This document shows, in pieces, positions 20,298-32,109 of a DNA stretch of 64,000 nt (positions are counted from its first letter, which is position 1; each line of letters starts with the position of its first letter). The stretch is from Nematostella vectensis (taxonomy: Eukaryota > Cnidaria > Anthozoa > Actiniaria > Edwardsiidae): NCBI RefSeq assembly GCF_932526225.1, contig NC_064041.1, forward strand, positions 1,500,699 through 1,564,698, read 5' to 3'. Below the pieces are notes generated by a model. It ran no database searches. It was not told where the DNA came from and was given only the letters and a program-made list of their open reading frames with translations. The translations under genes were made by a program, and so were the position numbers.

Positions 20298-23200
20298 AGT
20301 ACAAACTCGCAAAAAAGCAAAATACAAACTCGCAAAAGCAGAATACAAACTCGCAAATGCAAAATACAAACTAAAATGCAAAATACAAACATGCAAATGC
20401 AAAGTAAAAAATAACTAACGCAAAGTACAAACTCGCAAAAGCAAAATACAAACTCGCAAAAGCAAAATACAAACTCGCAAATGCAAAATACAAACTAAAA
20501 TGCAAAATACAAACATGCAAATGCAAAGTAAATAATAACTAACGCAAAGTACAAACTAGCAAAAGCAAAGTACAAACCCGCAAAAGCAAAATACAAACAC
20601 GCAAAAGCTAAATACAAACTCGCAAATGCAAAATACAAACACGCAAAAGCAAAATACAAACTCGCAAAAGCAAAATACAAACACGCAAAAGCTAAATACA
20701 AACTCGCAAATGCAAAATACAAACACGCAAAAGCAAAATACAAACTCGCAAAAGCAAAATACAAACACGCAAAAGCAAAATACAAACTCGCCAAAGCAAA
20801 ATACAAACACGCAAAAGCAAAATACAAATTCGCAAAAGCAAAATACAAACACGCAAAAGCAAAATACAAACTCGCAAAAGCAAAATACAAACACGCAAAA
20901 GCAAAATACAAACTCGCAAAAGCAAAATACAAACACGCAAAAGCAAAATACAAACTCGAAAATGCAAAGTACAAACTGGCAAATGCAAAGTACAAACTCG
21001 CAAATGCAAAATACAAACTCGCAAAAGCAAAATACAAACTCGCAAAAGCAAAATACAAACTCGCAAAAGCAAAATACAAACTAGCAAAAGCAAAATACAA
21101 ACTTGCAAAAGCAAAATACAAACTCGCAAAAGCAAAATACAAACTCGCAAAAGCAAAATACAAACTCGCAAAATCAAAATACAAACTCGCAAAAGCAAAA
21201 TACAAACTCGCAAAAGCAAAATACAAACTAGCAAAAGCAAAATACAAACTTGCAAAAGCAAAATACAAACTCGCAAAAGCAAAATACAAACTCGCAAAAG
21301 CAAAATACAAACTGGCAAATGCAAAATACAAACACGCAAAAGCAAAATACAAACTCGCAAAAGCAAAATACAAACTCGCAAAAGCAAAATACAAACTCGC
21401 AAAAGCAAAATACAAACTCGCAAAAGCAAAATACAAACTCGCAAAAGCAAAATACAATCTCGCAAATGCAAAATACAAACTCGCAAAAGCAAAATACAAA
21501 CTCGCAAAAGCAAAATACAAACTCGCAAAAGCAAAATACAATCTCGCAAATGCAAAATACAAACTCGCAAATGCAAAATACAAACTCGCAAATGCAAAAT
21601 ACAAACACGCAAATGCAAAATACAAACACGCAAAAGCAAAATACAAACTCGCAAAAGCAAAGTACAAACTCGCAAAAGCAAAATACAAACTCGCAAAAGC
21701 AAAATACAATCTCGCAAATGCAAAATACAAACTCACAAAAGCAAAATACAAACTCGCAAAAGCAAAATACAATCTCGCAAATGCAAAATACAAACTCGCA
21801 AAAGCAAAATACAAACTCGCAAAAGTAAAGTACAAACTCGCAAATGCAAAGTAAAAACTCGCAAAAGCAAAATACAAACTCGCAAAAGCAAAATACAAAC
21901 TCGCAAAAGCAAAATACAAACTTGCAAATGCAAAATACAAACTCGCAAAAGCAAAATACAAACTCGCAAAAGCAAAATACAATCTCGCAAATGCAAAATA
22001 CAAACTCGCAAAAGCAAAATACAAACTCGCAAAAGCAAAATACAAACTCGCAAAAGCAAAATACAATCTCGCAAATGCAAAATACAAACTCGCAAATGCA
22101 AAATACAAACTCGCAAATGCAAAATACAAACACGCAAATGCAAAATACAAACACGCAAAAGCAAAATACAAACTCGCAAAAGCAAAGTACAAACTCGCAA
22201 AAGCAAAATACAAACTCGCAAAAGCAAAATACAATCTCGCAAATGCAAAATACAAACTCGCAAAAGCAAAATACAAACTCGCAAAAGCAAAATACAATCT
22301 CGCAAATGCAAAATACAAACTCGCAAAAGCAAAATACAAACTCGCAAAAGTAAAGTACAAACTCGCAAATGCAAAGTAAAAACTCGCAAAAGCAAAATAC
22401 AAACTTGCAAATGCAAAATACAAACACGCAAAAGCAAAATACAAACTCGCAAAAGCAAAATACAAACTCGCAAAAGCAAAATACAAACTCGCAAAAGCAA
22501 AGTACAAACTCGCAAAAGCAAAATACAAACTCGCAAAAGCAAAATACAAACTCGCAAAAGCAAAATACAATCTCGCAAATGCAAAATACAAACTCGCAAA
22601 AGCAAAATACAAACTCGCAAAAGCAAAATACAAACTCGCAAAAGCAAAATACAAACTCGCAAATGCAAAATACAAACTCGCAAATGCAAAATACAAACAC
22701 GCAAATGCAAAATACAAACACGCAAAAGCAAAATACAAACTCGCAAAAGCAAAGTACAAACTCGCAAAAGCAAAATACAAACTCGCAAAAGCAAAATACA
22801 ATCTCGCAAATGCAAAATACAAACTCACAAAAGCAAAATACAAACTCGCAAAAGCAAAATACAATCTCGCAAATGCAAAATACAAACTCGCAAAAGCAAA
22901 ATACAAACTCGCAAAAGTAAAGTACAAACTCGCAAATGCAAAGTAAAAACTCGCAAAAGCAAAATACAAACTCGCAAAAGCAAAATACAAACTCGCAAAA
23001 GCAAAATACAAACTTGCAAATGCAAAATACAAACACGCAAAAGCAAAATACAAACTCGCAAAAGCAAAGTACAAACTCGCAAAAGCAAAATACAAACCTG
23101 CGAAAGCAAAATACAAACTAGCAAAAACAAATACAAACTTGCAAAAGCAAAATACAAACTAGCAAAAACAAATACAAACCCGCAAAAGCAAAATACAAAC

Positions 23201-23995
23201 TCGCAAAAGCAAAATACAAACTCGCAAAAGCAAAATACAAACCCGACAAAGCAAAATACAAACTCGCAAAAGCAAAGTACAAACTCGCAAATGCAAAATA
23301 CAAACTCGCAAAAGCAAAATACAAACTCGCAAAAGCAAAGTACAAACTCGCAAAAGTAAAGTACAAACCCGCGAAAGCAAAATACAAACTCGCAAAAGCA
23401 AAATACAAACTCGCAAAAGCAAAATACAAACTCGCAAAAGCAAAATACCAACTCGCAAAAGCAAAATACAAACTCGCAAAAGCAAAATACAAACACGCAA
23501 AAGCAAAATACAAACTCTCAAAAGCAAAATACAAACTCGCAAAAGCAAAATACAAACTCGCAAAAGCAAAATACAAACTCTCAAAAGCAAAATACAAACT
23601 CGCAAAAGCAAAATACAAACTCGCAAAAGCAAAATACCAACTCCAAAAAGCAAAATACCAACTCGCAAAAGCAAAGTACAAACTCGCAAAAGCAAAGTAC
23701 AAACTCGCAAAAGCAAAATACAAACTCGCAAAAGCAAAATACAAACTCGCAAAATCAAAATACAAACTCGCAAAAGCAAAGTACAAACTCGCAAAAGCAA
23801 AGTACAAACCCGCGAAAGCAAAATACAAACTCGCAAAAGCAAATTACAACTCGCAAAAGCAAAATACAAACTAGCAAAAGCAAAATACAAACTCGCAAAA
23901 GCAAAGTACAAACTCGCAAAAGTAAAGTACAAACTCGCAAAAGCAAAATACAAACTCGCAAAAGCAAACTACAAACTTGCAAAAGCAAAGTAATA
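20298..23995 (+). repeat. 21-bp minisatellite array (about 170 units)
   Basis: The unit is 21 bp (CAAAATACAAACTCGCAAAAG). Because 21 is divisible by three and the unit lacks stops in most frames, very long artificial frames result, the longest being 873 codons of LYFAFAS on the minus strand. Variants (CTGCAAATGC, GTAAAGTAC, ACACGC) occur in the same order at 21826, 22350 and 22916, spaced about 525 and 567 bp (25 and 27 units), giving a higher-order structure. The right end abuts the TATAG-type repeat at 23998. No start context, domain or codon bias supports a protein. Confidence 0.95.
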
Positions 23996-23997
23996 CA

Positions 23998-25534
23998 TAG
24001 ATTTAGGCACTGCCTAAAGGCGGAGCCAGCATTGAACACCTTTTGTGTTGGCTGATCGAGGTATTTTTGGGGGATCTGATTCAGCTCTTTACTGAAATTT
24101 ATTTATCGTACCAACCAAATGGATCCAGGCCTTATTCAATAATTGAAATTATGCAGTACATTAAAGTTAACAAACACAATTCCTGGTGTGAATGTGTCTG
24201 TCAAAGTTGTCAAGAGTCTTATGGTAAATTCTTATGTCCCATCATAGAAGTTCCATTATGAATATTTGTTTTATCAAAACAATACTCTGACAAGCTTTGC
24301 CCTTGTGCAGAATACGCCATGGATGTTACAGATATTACAGTATGGCATCTGTTTAGATGCCATACTGTAATTTTTATGTATTGATTTAGTGGCGATTCTC
24401 TCCTTCATTGGACCGGATATTCAGAAAAATGTCTGAAAATTAAAATCCACAAATATATCTCCTTTCATGTATAACGTATTGGTGCACCCAATCTTTACTA
24501 TATAGTGGCCTTGTTGTTGGTGGCCTACTCCAAAATGAATGCAATGAAGAAAAAACATTGAATTTGGAAGGAAATCCTAAAAAAATATCTAAGGCATCAC
24601 TGATAGTGCTAAAATGCTAGCTTCCAATTTCAGCTAACTTCTATGTTTGGGGTAGAGAGGAAACAGCAAAGAATATCAATTGACTAAAAAAATAGTCGAG
24701 AAGAAATAAAGGAAATTAACTCAACTTGAAAGGTTTGGTGAAAAAATATAACAGTAATGAAAATAATTTGATTGAGCATTTCTTGGCATTTCCCCTTTCC
24801 CATTATCTTAACCCTTTCACCACCACAGGCCTCTAAAGAGGCCATGTCTATGCTATCCAAGTTATGTGAACAGAATTCTATTATATAAAAAGAACTTCCT
24901 TGGTTCATAAAAGAATTTAAAAAGAACTTGGTTCCTTGGTTCATAAAAGAGTGACATTTCTTTCAAAAGAATCTTTTCATCAAGACATTTATAATCTGAC
25001 TAATTTCCACAACTATTTGAAAAAAAATAAACACATGAGATGCAAGATGCAGACAATAACAACAATACATATTGGCAATAGGAGTTGAAATTTTTTTTTA
25101 TCCTCGGTAAGGAAAATTTCTCTTGTAAGTTGAAAAAGATGCTGTATCTTCTAAGGATATGTACCTTCTTAGGACTAAGAGCACAGGATATAAGGACAAA
25201 TGTCTTCTTTAGCAGTATATGACAAATGCAACACGATATTGGTTAGCCTTTATGAAATATTTCAACAAAATCAAAAATAAAGATAGAAAAAAGAACAAAG
25301 AATGAAAGAAGCTAAGTACTCGCATTCTCAAAGCAAACAAAAAGGACAACAAAAAGCCCAATAACTGTTATATCATCGCATGACAAAATATTTTTACCCT
25401 TGCTCCGTGCTCAAATTTTGCCGCCATTACGGGGCCGAGTGGAGCCTGGGAGTTGCGCGGCTGGCTGACTGGCTGGCTGGCGAGTGACACCACAGGGTAC
25501 CCGCGCAATGACCACAAAACCAAGTCGCATAGTT
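23998..25534 (+). mobile_element. TATAG-type repeat, copy A
   Basis: It opens ATAGATTTAGGCACTGCCT with a TTTAGGCA/TGCCTAAA hairpin, then GCGGAGCCAGCA. Patches throughout match 48678-51120 (copy B): the opening 60 bp, the CATACTGTAAT area, TATTCAGAAAAATG, CTACTCCAAAA, and the right part TGGGAGTTGCGCGGCTGGCT to ACCAAGTCGCATAG (25448-25534). Copy A stops at that point, where the DIRS-like sequence begins, and lacks the GGCTCC...CTAT end seen in copy B. No protein is encoded. The termini suggest a non-autonomous DNA transposon; the superfamily is unknown. Confidence 0.55.
24334..24371. repeat. Perfect 17-bp stem hairpin within copy A
   Basis: ATTACAGTATGGCATCT (24334-24350) is the exact reverse complement of 24355-24371, with a GTTT loop. 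Copy B keeps only the CATACTGTAAT half, so the hairpin is specific to this copy or was lost in the other. Confidence 0.85.
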
Positions 25535-25685
25535 TAAATGCTTTCCAACGTAACAACGTGCAGTTGGAAAACGTTTTCGTTACGGTTCTGAGTATGTGTT
25601 ATCACATTACGTGATCTTTTGCTTAAATATAACAACTATTTTTATTTTGTAAGATTACGTAACTACTTTAGCACTACATAGAGAT

Positions 25686-26669
25686 ATGATAATTATTTCA
25701 TCTCATGTTGGAGGCATGTTGGACGCTAGTACCACTGCGATTTTGAGTAACGCGAAACTGACCGTTATGACCGATAAAAGTGAAATCATATCGGAGCTTA
25801 AATGTTTCTTATCTACTGAACTTGGGAATTTCCAAATTGAGTTGAAACGGCAAAGCGAAGAATCTGTTGAATCGGCGGTTAAGAAATTTCGAATTGAGAA
25901 TTCTGCTCGTCACGTTTTCAAGGCCAAAGGCAATGAAGACAGTATGGCCATCAAGAGAAGTTGGCGTACGTGTTGGATTCGGCAACCCAAAATCTTCACG
26001 GTGGACAATTGCTCAAAGTGAAGAATGCACTTGATGAAGGTAAGGCGCTAAGTCGCATGAATCATATTGTCTTGGCAGATTTGTATGGTTGGGACTTTAT
26101 CTCTGAGTATAAGCAGGATCCTATGGCAGAAGACGGTGGAGATGAAAAGCGTATTCGCAAAGTACTCAAATATGTTCACTCCGCTAGGGAGAAAAAAAAG
26201 GCTGACAAGGCGAAGAAAGCCTAGAGGTTTAGGTCAGATAATAGACGTTTTTCTTCATCTCCTAATGTTGGTTCTTTATTCAATTCTATGAGCGGATGCT
26301 ATCTTTGTGGAAAATCGGATCATTTCTGGAGAAATTGTTCCCGATCAACAAGATTCCCGAATGCATCAAATAACGGAGGAAATCAGTGGCAGGCTCGCCA
26401 AGCTCCACAGCTCTCAACTGCCTCCGCCGGAGGAAATCAGTGGCAGGCTCGCCAAGCTCCACAGCTCTCAACTGCCTCCGCCGGAGGAAATCAGTGGCAG
26501 GCTCGCCAAGCTCCACAGTTCTCAACTGCCTCCGCCGGAGGAAATCAGTGGCAGGCTCGCCAAGCTCCACAGTTCTCAACTGCCTCCGCCGGAGGAAATC
26601 AGTGGCAGGCTCGCCAAGCTCCACAGTTCTGCCTCCGCCACCTACATGCCACCGCAAGGAAGCAAGTGA
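25686..26669 (+). pseudogene. DIRS-like gag with zinc knuckle and five-copy insert
   Basis: The frame starts MIIISSHVGGMLDASTTAIL at 25686. Coherence shifts frame near 25955 (LAYVLDSATQNLHGGQLLKV), and a TAG at 26222-26224 interrupts a basic segment (KKKADKAKKA). After the stop the same frame resumes and gives a CCHC zinc knuckle, CYLCGKSDHFWRNC at about 26300-26340, followed by five copies of an 18-residue repeat (GGNQWQARQAPQLSTASA). One frameshift and one stop make the copy inactive. The protein would have packaged the element RNA. Confidence 0.65.
26373..26630 (+). repeat. 54-bp coding tandem repeat, five copies
   Basis: Five units of 54 bp, each encoding GGNQWQARQAPQ(L/F)STASA, nearly identical (CTC/TTC variation). 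The high identity contrasts with the decay around it and suggests a recent expansion or ongoing homogenisation. Confidence 0.9.
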
Positions 26670-28075
26670 TGAGAGGTTTGACCGTACTCCTCTTTGATAA
26701 ATCAGGTGACATTAGTCTTATAGATGAGTACAAACGTGCTGATGTGACTCAGTCTTCAACTCCTGGCGAGTCTGTTCAAGGCCGCATTTCGGCATCCAAC
26801 GCCTGGTGGTTCAAGAATTTACAACTGTCAGCTCTTGTTATTGGAGTTCTTTTGAGCGGCTACATGATTCCTTTTGTTTGTTTTCCTCCGTCATGCTATT
26901 TCAAGAACAACAGAAGTGCTTTAGATAATGTAGAATTTGTCGCTCAGGCAATTAATGATTTATTGTTTAACAAGTATGCTGTAGAAGTGTTTTTTAGACC
27001 TTATTGTTGTAATCCACTTTCAGTAGTTTGCGGTCGCAAATTGCGTTTGGTTCTTGATCTTAGTAGATCAGTTTGTCAAGAAATTTAAGTTTAAATATGA
27101 AGGAATTTGGGCTTTCGTCCGCCTGTTTTTTATTTACTAAGATGTTTAAGCCACTTCTTGCTCAATGGAGAAGTTTTGGTATTTTTGCCATTCTGTATAT
27201 TGATGACGGAATTTTTGGTTGCAGATCTGCTAAATTTGCAAGCTCTCTGGTTAAGTCAGACCTCCACAATTCTGAATGGAAATTTAGTGTTGAGAAATCG
27301 GACTGGGAGCCACGGCAGCTTGGTGAATGGCTGGGTATTGTTATAGATACAATAAGAATAAATTTTGTCGTTCCCGATAAGAAAATTTCTAAATTGAAGT
27401 CTAAATTGACTACACTCATTGACGAGTTTCCTAACCTTAGTGTTAGGGGTGTGGCTAGTATAGCGGGGTTCGTGATGTCCCTCGGTTGCTATAGGGCCTA
27501 TCGCCCGGTTGTTTACACGACAGATGTATTTTTTTTTGCTGAGACAAGAAATTCATGGAATGATGTGCTTTTTGCACCAGAAGGAGTTTTGCATGAGCTA
27601 AAATTCTGGTGGTCTCATGTCGAAGCATTTAACGGCTATCATATCAATAGACCTTTGTCGTCTAGCGCAGTTTTAACCTGCGATGCCAGTGGTTCTGGTT
27701 ACGGTGCGCATATCGCTTTTAATGGCGATCAGAGTATTTGCTCTGGGGTGTGGGATGAAACTCAAAAGAGAGAGCTCTTCTTCAAGGGAGTTGTTGGCTA
27801 TATTGTTAGCCCTCAAAAGCTTTAAGAGCGTCGTTGCGGGAAATAAGGTAAAGATCTTTTCAGATAACCAGAATGTGGTTCGTATAGTGCACAACGGTAG
27901 TCATGTACCACATCTGCAGCATATTGCTCAGTATTTTTTATTTTTATATGACTTACCGCGTTTCCTTTCAGGCTCAATGGATACCAAGAGCTGAGAATCA
28001 GTTTGCCGACTATTCAAGTCGTATTGTTGACCCAGATAATTGGATGATAAATCCGAAGCTATTTTAGCTGGTTTC
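26660..28075 (+). pseudogene. DIRS-like reverse transcriptase/RNase H, internally deleted
   Basis: RT N-terminal motifs GRKLRLVLDLSR (about 27030-27067) are followed in another frame by FVKKFKFKYE. The next coherent sequence is KEFGLSSACFLFTKMF (27099 onward), so the RT motif A/Asp region of roughly 60 residues is deleted. ILYIDDGIF (about 27195) is the RT catalytic box. RNase H follows: CDASGSGYGAHIAF (about 27678), ELLAILLAL and FSDNQNVVRIVHNGSHVPHL after a frameshift near 27775, then RAENQFADYSSRIVDPDNW near 27985. A final WGPYDVDRMPCHYN box lies near 28083. The domain order and the RAEN..AD..SR box are those of DIRS elements. Dead copy. Confidence 0.7.
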
Positions 28076-28444
28076 TAATATATGGGGGCCATATGACGTG
28101 GATAGAATGCCTTGTCATTATAATTCTCATCTGCCCCGTTTCAATTCAAAATTCTGGTGTCCTGGTACAGAAGCAGTAGATTGTTTCACCCAAGATTGGG
28201 GAAACAAGTGTAACAATTACCTCCTTGTTTAATTAGCGCAGTTTTGTTTCATATGCAGTTCTGCAATGCTAAGAGTACTTTAATTGTGCCAGAATGGAAG
28301 TCCGCCCCATTTTGGCCTTTATTGTGTTCACAGGAACGTACTTAGCGGAACGATCTGTCGGAGTTGTTTTCTTTTTAAACTTTGAAAACCTTTTTCATTG
28401 TTGAATTTAATTTATACTTTAGTACTTACGCCAGGGAATAAATA

Positions 28445-28740
28445 TATAGGTTTAGGCACTGCCTAAAAGCGGAGCCAGAATGACTTTTTTCAGCATAAAC
28501 TTGTGTAGAACCCCCCTTCCCTGCATTTTTCTTTACATAAAAAAGTTCTCACTCTAGAAGCAAGTAAAATATAAAGCTGTTTTTGTGGATGTGAATCATT
28601 AATAGCTTTGCACATCTGTCAACACTTAAATAATGTCATGCTTGTAATACAGGAAAATACAGGGAAATGCAAAGAAATACAGGAGAAAACATGGTAAACC
28701 AGGGAAATACAGGAAAATAAAGAAGATATTAGAATAATAT
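28445..28740 (+). repeat. TATAG-type end, truncated copy
   Basis: TATAGGTTTAGGCACTGCCT with the same hairpin and GCGGAGCCAG sits at 28446-28483, directly after the DIRS-like element. About 300 bp follows with little match to copies A or B before a second such end at 28749, so this copy is a fragment. Confidence 0.5.
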
Positions 28741-28789
28741 ATATAATATATAGATTTAGGCACTGCCTAAAAGCGGAGCCTGCGTGGAT

Positions 28790-31600
28790 GCACTTTTTAG
28801 CAATACTTGTAGCAAATTTAAGGATATAGGGGATGCAAACTAGCTTTGGAGTAGTTTTATTTTATATCCATTTCCAAGTAAATCCTGGTGTCTTGGGTAC
28901 ATTACTAATTTCTGCCATGACCCCCACCCCCTGGGGTTTAACTCTCCAAAAAAGTAGATGGGTGTAGATAATCATCTTTTAGGGTGTAAACTTCACCCAA
29001 CTACTATCCCTCAGGGGGTGTTTAATGGTTATTCTGATACTGCTATCCTTTAGGGGTATCAAATTAATGAATTTTTTGTATTCAATAACAACTAATATAT
29101 TTACCTCCCTCCACTCCACCAGGAAGACTACCCAGGATTATGATGGATGAATGAATTGAATTGAGCACGAGAATAACAATAAATACTTTTATTAACAAAT
29201 GGGTGCCTTTTAGAGAATGCTTGTTTTTATTATCATTGTGCAAATGCACCATTATTTGACATGAAAAAGTCAAAGCTGAGATCCAGCAGTATGGGATTGC
29301 TTTTAGTAGGAAAGTGGTGTATACACGTAAGTAGGAAAAATGCATGATGTTAAAAAAGGTGTTATTCTGAATTATTAAGAAATCATGGCTTTTAATTTAA
29401 AAGCATTTATTTAGGCTGGTGTCTTATCACATATAATTTGGTTGTGAAAAATTGTGCAAGCCATAATAGAAATAATATTGTATTGACACAGGAAATTAAA
29501 ATGGTTCATTCAAAATTATTCATTTTTAAAGTTAGGCTCGTGTCCTATCCTTTATAATTTGGCTATGAAAAATTGTGCACACCACAATATGAATATTGCA
29601 ATGACAAAAAATAAATAAAATGGTTCATTCAAAAAGTATTCATGTATAAAATTATGCTTGTGTCTTATCATTGATAATTTGGCAATGAAAAATCATGCAC
29701 AACCTAATAAAATATTGTATTGTCATGAGAACCTATTGGTTATTTAGATCAAGAATAATAAAATATAACGGGTTAGGATATTTTTGAAATATATATTATA
29801 CACCTATTTCAAACAAGCTATTGCATTGGAGGATCAATGTGTGGTAATACTGATTGGTTCATTCAAAAGACACACAAAAAGAAACATGGGTAGGCTTTGA
29901 TCTATGCTTATTTGTTGGCTCATTTGATATCTTTGAAGCACTGCAGTTCGTGACATTGGTATTGTAACCTCATTTGAAATAGGTGTATAATATAAAATAA
30001 TATATGTTAAAACATGTATTAATAAAGAGACAACAGTTTGTCTACCACGTAACAGTTAACTAATTTCCATATTTAGAGGAGGCACCTAAAGCACTCCCCT
30101 AAATATGGAAATCAATATATGTGGAAGACAAACTGCTTGGCCCCACCACTGCTGCCGCCTACAGCTGCATCACCTCTTTTTATCTTGTTGTTATTCTTCT
30201 CTATAAAAAAGGATGAGAGAAGTATCAAATTATATATTTTCCAAATGTTAGGGCTCACCTAAAATACACCAATAACACCATCTAGAATCTATGTATCATA
30301 TCAGCATAAGTTCATGGGTATCAATTAATTAATGTGTCATGTAAATATGTAATTTTTTTTTATTTTATGCTGTAATTGACACACAACAACCTTGCAAAAC
30401 ATCTTTGAGAACTGAGGGGAAAAAAGCATAAATGTGTCAGATAAATAAGACCTGACTGAAATCATTTAGCCATATTTCTTTCATAGTATCAAAGTAAATT
30501 GGGTTCATTTACACCAAAATATTGATATACAGCTTACTTTTTAAATAATTTATAAGTGTTTTTTTTACACTTACCTCATTAAGTGGGAAAAAAGGAATTA
30601 AAACCTACCTGGTCCCCCTAAAGAAAAAAGCTCTTATGTTGTATGCAAAGTAAAGAAGGATTTCAGAAATACAAACCTTACTTTGTGTTAGAATATCTTT
30701 CTCCATGTTTATAATCAGCAATGAGTCAAATGTAAAACAGTTTAGAATCTAACCTTCAGTGTGTCTACAATTAGTGTATGTAGCATCTATACATTCATCT
30801 GGTATCTGCAAATTATATAGTCTGCTAATAGGACTTTATGCTTGTACTCCTGGATTTCAAAATAGTACACCTGTCATGTACAGTATCTTTCATTGAAAAT
30901 TGTTGTGCAAAAATTGTTGATATTTTAACTATAAAAGGGGTAACATCAAAACTTTGAAACTTTTAGAAATATGACAGATCACCACCTACAATATGTATGT
31001 ATGTATACGAGATTTAACTAAAACACAACTATAATATTTATTAAACATCTGAGGTAACAAAAACACAACTATCATAATTATGCATTATTTTATGCAACAA
31101 AAACTATAATAATTATGCATTATATTTTGGGTGCCAAAACTAAACCCAACTATGATATTTATGCAATATTTGAGGTGACAAGAAATAAGACAACTATTAT
31201 ATTTTGAAATATTTGGGTTGACAAAAACAAACACGTCTATAATATTTCTCTTCCGGATAGGCCTTTTGATTACTGTACACGAAGTTTACACACAATTATA
31301 ATGCAGAACGAGAATTTCACTCAACAGAATTGGGCTTAACAGTTTCAGCTTATTATGCATTTTACACAACCAAGCTAAGTATGCCACATCTGGCATACTT
31401 AGCTTGATAAATAAACTAAATGACAAATAAACTAATTCTGCATTACTGATTCTAGTTTGCTTTGTTTGAGATTTGCTCTTACTCTCAATAGAAAATGATA
31501 GCCTTAGTCCAAGATGAAGAAAGAAAACAAATAAGAATATCGATACAATTACAAAAGAATATCGATACAATATAGACATTATTTTACTCAAAGAAAACTC
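28790..31600. other. AT-rich non-coding stretch
   Basis: No gene. Two copies of the CTATCCCT(C/T)AGGGGGTGTTTAA phrase occur near 29016 and 29046. Three loosely repeated segments of about 120 bp (29370-29700; shared GTGTCTTATC...ATAATTTGGC.ATGAAAAAT) form a weak tandem repeat. A hairpin with a 14-bp stem lies at 30063-30111 and one with a 16-bp stem at 31371-31406. Confidence 0.5.
31371..31406. repeat. Perfect 16-bp stem hairpin
   Basis: CAAGCTAAGTATGCCA, loop CATC, then its exact reverse complement. It lies in the 3' region after the Arg-rich exon on the minus strand. Similar in size and in the TATGCCA core to the hairpin at 24334-24371. Confidence 0.85.
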
Positions 31601-31602
31601 AC

Positions 31603-32003
31603 CAACAAAAGCGGTAGTAGTGGAGGGCTGCCTCTGTTGTTTTCTCCGGAGTCTAGACGGCCTCTGTCGCTCACGAGTCCTTTCTCTTTGCCTTCGAGCA
31701 AACAAGCTGTCTTCTGCCATCATTGCACGCTGGGCGTTGAGTGTTTCTAAGTTTCTCTGCCTCTTACGAGCTCTCTGCTCGTCATCTAGTTCGCACTCAG
31801 AGTCCTTTTGCCCTTTCCGGACTCTTTGCTTATCACTTCACCTGTACTCGGAGCTCGTCTGTCTTTTTCGCATTCTTTGCTCCTCGGTGAGTACAAGGTC
31901 ACGCGCTCTCTTCCGAGCTCTTTGTTCTTCTGTCAACCCTCGTGGCCTGCGTGACCTTTCCTCCTCATTATTTCGCCCCTCCCCTCTTCTTGGTTCTTCT
32001 TCA
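31603..32003 (-). pseudogene. Arg-rich exon of an unidentified gene
   Basis: Between an acceptor-like TATAATAG (ending at 32004) and a good donor (GTTG|GTGAGT at 31603/31602) the frame encodes repeated charged modules: LTEEQRARKRARD, LTEEQRMRKRQ, LDDEQRARKRQR, then MMAEDSLFARRQRERTRERQ. One TGA at 31840-31842 interrupts it. Repeats of EEQRxRKR type are strongly basic and helical, like the N-terminal DNA-binding or nuclear-targeting segments of some large transposon proteins. About 100 bp upstream on the same strand is AAGATGGCGG (32098-32107), a YY1-type promoter/start element. I do not recognise the family. Confidence 0.4.
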
Positions 32004-32109
32004 ACTATTATAGATCGAAACGAGATGACATGATATGAAAATTAGCCCAATGGTATAAAATATACCTAAAAAGTAAACACAAGCGCGCGCAAGACTACCG
32101 CCATCTTGT

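Larger units (their letters stand above)
25560..28440 (+). mobile_element. DIRS-like retrotransposon, decayed and without recombinase
   Basis: A gag-like ORF, a zinc knuckle, a reverse transcriptase and RNase H occur in DIRS order. No tyrosine recombinase frame is present before the next repeat begins at 28445, and no inverted terminal repeats or internal complementary region were identified. The element sits exactly between the right part of TATAG copy A and another TATAG-type end. Confidence 0.7.

Noticed and set aside
20495..23116. An 873-codon minus-strand open frame of LYFAFAS repeats
   Set aside because: It is the translation of a 21-bp DNA minisatellite whose unit happens to lack stops. 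Several other frames are equally open, and there is no start context or domain.
24334..24371. A microRNA precursor
   Set aside because: The perfect hairpin is too short (17-bp stem, 4-nt loop), sits in a repeat and has no expression evidence.
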